DNA of 64,000 nt from Streptomyces cyaneogriseus subsp. noncyanogenus (GTDB lineage Bacteria > Actinomycetota > Actinomycetes > Streptomycetales > Streptomycetaceae), in contig NZ_CP010849.1 in the NCBI RefSeq assembly GCF_000931445.1, positions 6,200,001 to 6,264,000 of the forward strand, written 5' to 3'. Of this stretch, positions 59,073 to 64,000 are shown piece after piece (the first letter of the stretch is position 1; each line of letters opens with the position of its first letter). Both the position numbers and the translations under genes were made by a program. The notes beneath the pieces were generated by a model, which made no database searches, was not told where the DNA came from, and saw nothing but the letters and a program-made list of their open reading frames with translations.

Positions 59073-60278
59073 GTGCGCGTCCTTCTCCCCCGATTACCGC
59101 GCCGGCCCTGGGCCGTGGTCCTCACGGTCGTCGCGCTGCTGGCGTCCGGTTTCACGGCGATGTCCGCGAGCGGCGCGGAATCCGGCTGCCGGGTCGACTA
59201 CACCGTGAACAAGTGGACCGACGGCTACACCGCCCAGATCAAGGTCACCAATCTCGGCCCGGCGCTGGGCGGCTGGCGGCTGACCTGGACCTACACCGGC
59301 GACCAGCGGGTGACGTCGGCGTGGAACGCGACCGTCACCCAGACCGGCACGTCCGTCGTCGCCGTCAACGCGAGCTGGAACGGGGCGCTGGCCACCGGCG
59401 GCACCGCCGACTTCGGCGTCCAGGGAACCTGGCGGACGGCCGACCCGGCCCCGAGCGACTTCGCCCTCAACGGCGTGCCCTGCGGCGGTGGCGGCACCCC
59501 GTCCCCGACGACCCCGCCGCCCACCACCCCGCCCCCGACGACCCCGCCGCCCACGACTCCGCCCCCGACGACGACCCCGCCGCCCGGCGCGGAGTGCGGC
59601 GGCGCGGTCATCTGCTCGGACTTCGAGGACCAGACCGGCCCGGCCCCGTCCGGCGCCTGGCGGTTCACCGCGCCCGACTGCCAGGGCACCGGCACGGCCG
59701 CCGTCGACACCGCGGTCGCGCACAGTGGCAGCAGGTCGCTGCGGGTGGACGGCCGGGCCGGGTACTGCAACCACGCCTTCGTCGCCGCCACCGCGGACCT
59801 GTCCTCGGTCGGACCGGTGATGTACGTGCGGATGTGGGTGCGGCACACCACCGCGCTCCCCGCCGCCCACGTCACCTTCGTCTCCCTGCCCGACGCCTCC
59901 CAGAGCGGGCGGAGCCTGCGCGTGGGGGGCCAGAACGGCGCCCTGCAGTGGAACCGGGAGAGCGACGACGCCACCCTGCCCGCCCAGAGCCCGGCCGGGG
60001 TGGCCCTGAGCCGGCCGCTGCCGACCGGGAGCTGGCAGTGCCTGCGGTTCGCGATCGACACGAGCGCGCCGAAGCTCGACACCTGGCTCGGCGACGAGCG
60101 GATCCCGGGCCTGCACGCCGACGGTGTCCCCACCCAGGACATCGACCAGCAGTGGCTCGTCCGCACCGCTCCGCCCCGGCCCACCGCCCTGCGGCTGGGC
60201 TGGGAGAGCTACGGGACGGGCGACGACACCCTGTGGTTCGACGACGTGGCCGTCTCCTCCGCCCCCATCGGCTGCTGA
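59073..60278 (+). CDS. Secreted CBM2 protein with Cip1-like jelly-roll domain
   Basis: A 401-residue exported protein. Signal peptide about 1-36; CBM2 37-140 (GCRVDYTVNKWTDGYTAQIKVTNLG); a Thr/Pro linker of repeated PTTPPP about 142-170; then a C-terminal domain of about 225 residues (ICSDFEDQTGPAP, LDTWLGDERIPGL, LRLGWESYGTGDDTLWFDDVAV). The latter looks like the Cip1/PL20-type beta-sandwich found in fungal Cip1 and actinobacterial relatives; activity is not established and no known catalytic residues can be named here. A CebR box makes it part of the cellulose response. Confidence 0.75.
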   Translation: MRVLLPRLPRRPWAVVLTVVALLASGFTAMSASGAESGCRVDYTVNKWTDGYTAQIKVTNLGPALGGWRLTWTYTGDQRVTSAWNATVTQTGTSVVAVNASWNGALATGGTADFGVQGTWRTADPAPSDFALNGVPCGGGGTPSPTTPPPTTPPPTTPPPTTPPPTTTPPPGAECGGAVICSDFEDQTGPAPSGAWRFTAPDCQGTGTAAVDTAVAHSGSRSLRVDGRAGYCNHAFVAATADLSSVGPVMYVRMWVRHTTALPAAHVTFVSLPDASQSGRSLRVGGQNGALQWNRESDDATLPAQSPAGVALSRPLPTGSWQCLRFAIDTSAPKLDTWLGDERIPGLHADGVPTQDIDQQWLVRTAPPRPTALRLGWESYGTGDDTLWFDDVAVSSAPIGC

Positions 60279-60286
60279 CAGCCCGA

Positions 60287-60336
60287 CGGCCGAGCCGTCC
60301 CGGGGACCCGGCCGGGCCCCCGGGACGGCTCGGCCG
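60287..60336. terminator. Very strong bidirectional terminator
   Basis: The 19-base arms CGGCCGAGCCGTCCCGGGG and CCCCGGGACGGCTCGGCCG are perfectly complementary, with a 12-base loop. It lies between convergent genes. Confidence 0.75.
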
Positions 60337-60374
60337 GTCCCGGGAGAGGGGCCGGACGGCTCCGGCCGGTCCGC

Positions 60375-61289
60375 CTACTCCGGCGGGGTGGGGGTGTCGT
60401 GGGTGTGGTACATCGCCTGGACGTCCAGTTCGAGCTGGACGGTCGGCCCGACGACCGCGATGCCGCGCGCCAGCATCGAGCGCCAGTTGAGCGTGAAGTC
60501 CTCGCGGTGCAGTTCCGTCTTGGCCAGGGCCGCGCAGCGCAGCTCCTGCTCGTAACCGCCGTTCACCGTGCCGAGGTACGTCGTGTCGAGTCCCACGGTG
60601 CGGCTGGTGCCGTGCATGGTGAGGGTGCCGTGCAGGGTCCACTTCGAGCCGCCCTGGTAGACGAACCGGGAGCTGACGAAGTCGATGTACGGGTAGCGCT
60701 CGACGTCGAGGAAGTCGGCGGACCGCAGGTGGTTGTCACGGGTCTTGTTGCCCGTGGTGATGCTGGCGGCCTCGATGCGCACCGAGACCTGGGAGTCCGC
60801 CATGGTCGGCGCGACGCGGATGGCGCCGTCGAAGTTGGTGAAGCGGCCGTGCACATGGGCCATGCCCACGTGCTTGGCGATGAAGCGGATGGCGGTGTGC
60901 GGCGGGTCGAACAACCACGTGCCGGGCGGGGGGAGTTCCTGCTGCGGGGCGGGATGCAGCATCACGCGCGTGGGCGGCAGCGCCGCACCGGCGGCTATCT
61001 CCACGGTCTCGCGGGCGGGTGTCAGGCCGTCGGCCATCATCCGCACGCTGTACGAGCCCGGGGGCAGCGTCGCGGTGAAGAAGCCGTACGGGTCCGTCGT
61101 GCCCTGGGCCGCTGTGCGGTGGTTGCCCAGCGCGGTCACCGTGACCTCGGCTCCGCCCATGGGCTGCCCGGTGGGGTCGACGACCTCGCAGGCGAACGCC
61201 CCCGCGCCGTCCGGGAGGGGAACCGAGAGGACCGGCGCGGCACCGGACGTACCGGCGGAGCGCCAGCGTCGGAGCAGTCCGAAGGCCAT
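60375..61289 (-). CDS. YceI family protein with N-terminal carboxypeptidase-regulatory-like domain
   Basis: A 304-residue protein. Residues about 30-115 (FACEVVDPTGQPMGGAEVTVTALG, then TDPYGFFTATLPPGSYSVRMMADG) form a beta-sandwich of the CarboxypepD_reg type. Residues 120-300 are a YceI lipocalin-like barrel (WLFDPPHTAIRFIAKHVGMAHVHGRF, TLTMHGTSRTVGLDTTYLG). YceI proteins bind isoprenoids or lipids and are usually single-domain; this fusion has no signal peptide, so it is cytoplasmic or peripheral. ATG at 61289 follows AAAGG. Confidence 0.87.
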   Translation of the reverse strand: MAFGLLRRWRSAGTSGAAPVLSVPLPDGAGAFACEVVDPTGQPMGGAEVTVTALGNHRTAAQGTTDPYGFFTATLPPGSYSVRMMADGLTPARETVEIAAGAALPPTRVMLHPAPQQELPPPGTWLFDPPHTAIRFIAKHVGMAHVHGRFTNFDGAIRVAPTMADSQVSVRIEAASITTGNKTRDNHLRSADFLDVERYPYIDFVSSRFVYQGGSKWTLHGTLTMHGTSRTVGLDTTYLGTVNGGYEQELRCAALAKTELHREDFTLNWRSMLARGIAVVGPTVQLELDVQAMYHTHDTPTPPE

Positions 61290-61673
61290 GGTGTTCACCT
61301 TTCTTGATACGTGTCACCGCGCGTCGGCCCCGCTGCGTCAGGCGCGTTCGCGGTCGCCAAGAATCTCCGGCGACAGGGATGCGGGCACGGAGAGGTTGAT
61401 TCGTTAACGATCATAAAGCCGTCGACACGCAGCGGTAATTCTGCACCCGGGGCACCGGTGCACGGCCCTCCAGGGCGGTGGGCCACGGCAAATCGGCACA
61501 TCCACAGGCCATATCGCCACACCTCGACCGCGAAGCTTTGCAGTAGCTGTGGTGAAGAACACCCGGAGCATCCGGAGCATCCGGAGCACCTGAGGCGTCC
61601 CGTCCGCGGCCGGGGGCGGGCGGCGGGCGGTCCCCGGCCCGTGGTCCGGGCCGGGGCGCGCCGTCGCCGCGGG
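61290..61673 (-). promoter_or_regulatory. YceI upstream region: promoter with overlapping operator
   Basis: This 384-base region holds no convincing gene. On the minus strand, TTACCG (61438-61433), 17 bases and TATGAT (61415-61410) make a promoter. A palindrome TCGTTAACGA (61401-61410) covers the predicted transcription start, about 112 bases before the YceI ATG. Further up, three 9-base tandem units CCGGAGCAT/C lie at 61563-61589. Confidence 0.5.
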
Positions 61674-62735
61674 TCAGCCGGTGCCCGGCGGCGGCGCCGT
61701 GCTCGCGCGCTCCACCAGACGGGTCGACAGTTCCGTACGGGTGCTCTCCGGGTGGTCGCCCTCCATCAGGCGCAGCAGCAGGCGCAGCGCGGTGGCGGCC
61801 ATCTCGGCGAGCGGCCGGCGGACCGTGGTCAGGGCCGGGGTGGCCCAGCGGGCCTCGGGCAGGTCGTCGAAGCCGACCACGCTCAGGTCGGCGGGCACGC
61901 GCAGCCCCCGCTCCGCCGCCGCCTCGTACACCCCCAGAGCCATGGCGTCCGCGCACACGAAGACGGCCGTGGGCGGCACCGGCAGGTCGAGCAGCTCCCG
62001 CATGCGGTGGCGGGCGGTGGTCCGGTCCGAGCCGGCGTGGCGGACGTACTCGGGCCGGTGGGCCACGCCCGCCGCGGCGAGCGCCGAACGGTAGCCCGCC
62101 AGCCGGGCGCTGCCGGACAGGGTGCTCCGGTGGCCGGCGATGACGGCGATCCGCTCGTGCCCCAGCGACAGCAGGTGCTCGGTGGCCGTGACCCCGCCCT
62201 GCCAGTTCGCGGCGCCCACCGACACCACCCCCGGCGGCGGTTCGACGGCCGGGTCGATCATCACGAAGGGGATGCGGTGCTGTTCCAGCCAGGCGTACTG
62301 CGACGCGCTCAGCTCGGCCAGCGCGAAGAGCGCGCCGGGCGAGCCGCGTTCGGCGAACCGGTCCAGCCGCCCCAGCCGGTCGCGCTCCGGCCGGCCGTCC
62401 CGGGCCCGGTCGGGGGCGGCCGAGACCACCACCTCCAGGCCCGCGTCGTACGCCGCCGCCTCCACCCCGTGCAGCACCGCGCCCGACCAGGAGCTCTCCA
62501 GGGAGTGCACGACCAGATCGACCAGCCGGGGCGCCCGTGCCGCATCGAAGCGGGGCCTGCGGACGTACCCCAGGCGGTCCAGCACCTCCGTGACCCGGCG
62601 GCGGGTCTCCGGCGCGACGTCCTCCCGGCCGTTGACCACCTTGGACGCCGTCGGCACCGACACCCCCGCCTCGCGGGCCACCACCGCGAGGGTCGGCCCG
62701 GTGGTAGCGCCCGCCCTCCCCGCCGTACGGACCAT
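61674..62735 (-). CDS. LacI family transcriptional regulator
   Basis: A 353-residue protein. The helix-turn-helix and hinge are TLAVVAREAGVSVPTASKVVNGREDVAPETRRRVTEVLDRLGY. The sugar-binding domain follows (VVHSLESSWSGAVLHGVEAAAYD, then SVVGFDDLPEARWATPALTTV). It is not evidently CebR, although CebR boxes lie nearby; a different operator stands just upstream of it. Start ATG at 62735. It is divergent from the carboxylesterase gene, a possible target. Confidence 0.9.
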   Translation of the reverse strand: MVRTAGRAGATTGPTLAVVAREAGVSVPTASKVVNGREDVAPETRRRVTEVLDRLGYVRRPRFDAARAPRLVDLVVHSLESSWSGAVLHGVEAAAYDAGLEVVVSAAPDRARDGRPERDRLGRLDRFAERGSPGALFALAELSASQYAWLEQHRIPFVMIDPAVEPPPGVVSVGAANWQGGVTATEHLLSLGHERIAVIAGHRSTLSGSARLAGYRSALAAAGVAHRPEYVRHAGSDRTTARHRMRELLDLPVPPTAVFVCADAMALGVYEAAAERGLRVPADLSVVGFDDLPEARWATPALTTVRRPLAEMAATALRLLLRLMEGDHPESTRTELSTRLVERASTAPPPGTG

Positions 62736-62788
62736 CGGACAACCACCTCTCCGGCCCGCCCGAGGGCCTGGGTAGAAGGCGTGCTGGC

Positions 62789-62806
62789 GTAGAAAGCGCT
62801 TCCTAC
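62789..62806. promoter_or_regulatory. LacI-type operator in the divergent region
   Basis: GTAGAAAGCGCTTCCTAC has a perfect central AAGCGCTT and matching outer GTAG/CTAC, with one mismatched pair. LacI-family operators are palindromes with a central CG. It lies 54 bases before the LacI start and 115 before the esterase start. Confidence 0.6.
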
Positions 62807-62920
62807 TCTAGTCCGTCGGCCGCGAATCGCACCGGGATGCGCAGGAATAGATCCGGACGGCGCGATGCTCTGAGGACAACGGTGCGCGCGAGGGTGCGCC
62901 AGGCGAAGGGCTGGTGGCGT

Positions 62921-64000
62921 ATGACGGCAGCAGACCGGGCGGGCTCCCTGATCGCCGATCCGGTGGTCGCGACGCCGTACGGAGCCGTACGCGGCAGGTA
63001 CGAGCACGGGCTCGCCGTCTTCCGCGGCATCCCGTACGCGGCGCCCCCCTTCGGCCTCCTCCGGTTCCGCCCGCCCGCGCCCCCCGAGCCCTGGGACGGG
63101 GTCCGCGACGCCGGAGCCTTCGGGCCGACGGCGCCGAAACCGCCGTACTCCGAGGCTTTCGCCCCGTACCTGTCCGACCCGGTCGTGCCCGGCGACGACT
63201 GCCTCAACCTCAACGTGTGGACCCCCGACCCCGACCCCCGCGCTCGGCTGCCCGTCCTGGTGTGGGTGCACGGCGGCGCGCTGACCCGCGGTTCGTCCGC
63301 CGTCCCCGTGTACGACGGCCGCGCCTTCGCCCGCGACGGCGTCGTCTGCGTCTCGATCAACTACCGGCTGGGCGTGGAGGGCTTCGGCCTGTTCCCGGAC
63401 GCCCCGCCCAACCCCGGCCTGCGCGACCAGCTCGCCGCCCTGCGCTGGGTCCACGACTCCATCGCGGCCTTCGGCGGCGACCCCGACCGGATCACCCTCT
63501 GCGGCCAGTCCGCCGGCGCCCTCGCTGTCGGCGCCCTGCTCGCCGCCCCGCAGACCCAAGGGCTGGTGCGGCGGGCCGTGTTGCAGAGCGGGGCGCCCGA
63601 GGCCGCCGAACGCGCCAAGGTGCGGCGGATGGTGCGGCGCATGGCGACCCGGCTGAGGATTCCCGCCACCGCCGAGGCGTTCGCCGCCGTCGACCGCGAC
63701 CTGCTGCTGCGCACCCAGGCCGAGGTGGGACGGCTGAGCAGCCCCGTCCTCGGCGGCCCGGCCTTCGGCATCGTCATGGACGGCGACCTCGTCCCGCGCG
63801 ACCCGCTGGCCGCGCTCGCCGACGGCGGCGCGGCCCCCGGCGTCGACCTGCTGATGGGCTGGACCCGCGACGAGTACCGGCTCTGGCTGGTCCCCGGCGG
63901 CCTGACGGACCGCGTCGACCGCCTCGGCGCGGTCGCCCTGGCGGGGGCCCGCGCCCGCTGCCGCTGCGGCCCCGACGTGCCGCGCGGCTACCGCGCCCTG
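62921..64000 (+). CDS. Type-B carboxylesterase, 3' end beyond the window
   Basis: At least 360 residues are visible from ATG 62921; the frame is open at the end of the window. The pattern is that of carboxylesterases of family VII: FRGIPYAAPPFGLLRFRPP, then CLNLNVWTPD, VLVWVHGGALTRGSS (oxyanion hole) and the nucleophile elbow LCGQSAGALAVGALL, with GQSAG in place of the usual GESAG. No signal peptide, so cytoplasmic. It hydrolyses carboxylic esters (p-nitrobenzyl esterase-like). The divergent LacI gene may regulate it. Confidence 0.9.
   Translation, partial: MTAADRAGSLIADPVVATPYGAVRGRYEHGLAVFRGIPYAAPPFGLLRFRPPAPPEPWDGVRDAGAFGPTAPKPPYSEAFAPYLSDPVVPGDDCLNLNVWTPDPDPRARLPVLVWVHGGALTRGSSAVPVYDGRAFARDGVVCVSINYRLGVEGFGLFPDAPPNPGLRDQLAALRWVHDSIAAFGGDPDRITLCGQSAGALAVGALLAAPQTQGLVRRAVLQSGAPEAAERAKVRRMVRRMATRLRIPATAEAFAAVDRDLLLRTQAEVGRLSSPVLGGPAFGIVMDGDLVPRDPLAALADGGAAPGVDLLMGWTRDEYRLWLVPGGLTDRVDRLGAVALAGARARCRCGPDVPRGYRAL

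Noticed and set aside
61404..61589. A 61-codon ORF starting MLRMLRMLRV upstream of the YceI gene
   Set aside because: Its start is only the 9-base tandem repeat, it lacks a ribosome site and spans the likely YceI promoter.
61674..62735. The LacI regulator is CebR itself
   Set aside because: cebR normally adjoins cebEFG-bglC, which are absent here, and the operator next to this gene is not a CebR box.

Overview
The window is high-GC actinobacterial chromosome. A two-domain geosmin synthase, a subtilisin-inhibitor (SSI) protein, CebR-type operators, DUF6230/DUF6114 and SAV2148-type genes, and frequent GTG/TTG starts with ATGA/GTGA/TGATG couplings point to Streptomyces. It looks like chromosomal core sequence. 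I see no tRNA, rRNA, CRISPR array, insertion sequence or prophage. One feature is clearly artificial: a perfect 34-bp P1 loxP site at 53412-53445 lying between two copies of a 149-bp duplication. The sequenced isolate is therefore very likely a laboratory-modified strain.

Layout, 1-12.7 kb: the 3' part of an osmoprotectant-binding protein; a DUF6230/DUF6114 membrane pair with a good promoter; a small secreted protein; an ARMT1/DUF89 protein; geosmin synthase; a decayed trpD fragment; a phenoxazinone-synthase-like multicopper oxidase; a PDZ protein; an M24 peptidase; and a phosphotransferase. 12.7-24.9 kb: three scattered genes of glycogen-to-trehalose metabolism (treZ, treY, glgX). Between them lie an FHA protein, an M14 carboxypeptidase translationally coupled to an SSI-type protease inhibitor, a lipoamide dehydrogenase divergent from a LysR regulator, and a truncated MFS transporter remnant.

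24.9-35.8 kb: a two-gene, exported, split copper amine oxidase; a SAV2148-type HEPN protein; a DEDDh exonuclease behind a PafBC-like DNA-damage promoter; a phosphotransferase; an ATPase-less sugar ABC transporter; an OleD-like macrolide glycosyltransferase with an operator between its -35 and -10; and a DUF1697 protein. 35.8-45.4 kb: a long minus-strand assimilatory sulphur operon, read as leader peptide, sirA, zinc-ribbon protein, cysH, cysC, cysD, cysN, small ORF, ssuA, ssuB, ssuC, sirohydrochlorin chelatase. It covers sulphonate/sulphate uptake, activation and reduction, plus siroheme supply. The 27-codon leader carries a SRRHVDLGRMSSAIC motif and probably mediates cysteine-responsive attenuation.

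45.4-57.4 kb: a GNAT enzyme, a secreted protein, a GAF/AcoR-like regulator, an AidB-like acyl-CoA dehydrogenase, a BrkB protein, a TipA-like MerR regulator with its glycosyltransferase (the engineered locus), an AraC regulator, a VOC protein, a lipoprotein and a ThuA protein. 57.5-64 kb: two exported CBM2 proteins each behind a CebR box (a GH5 cellulase and a Cip1-like protein), a YceI protein, a LacI regulator and the 5' part of a type-B carboxylesterase. Terminator hairpins separate most convergent genes.
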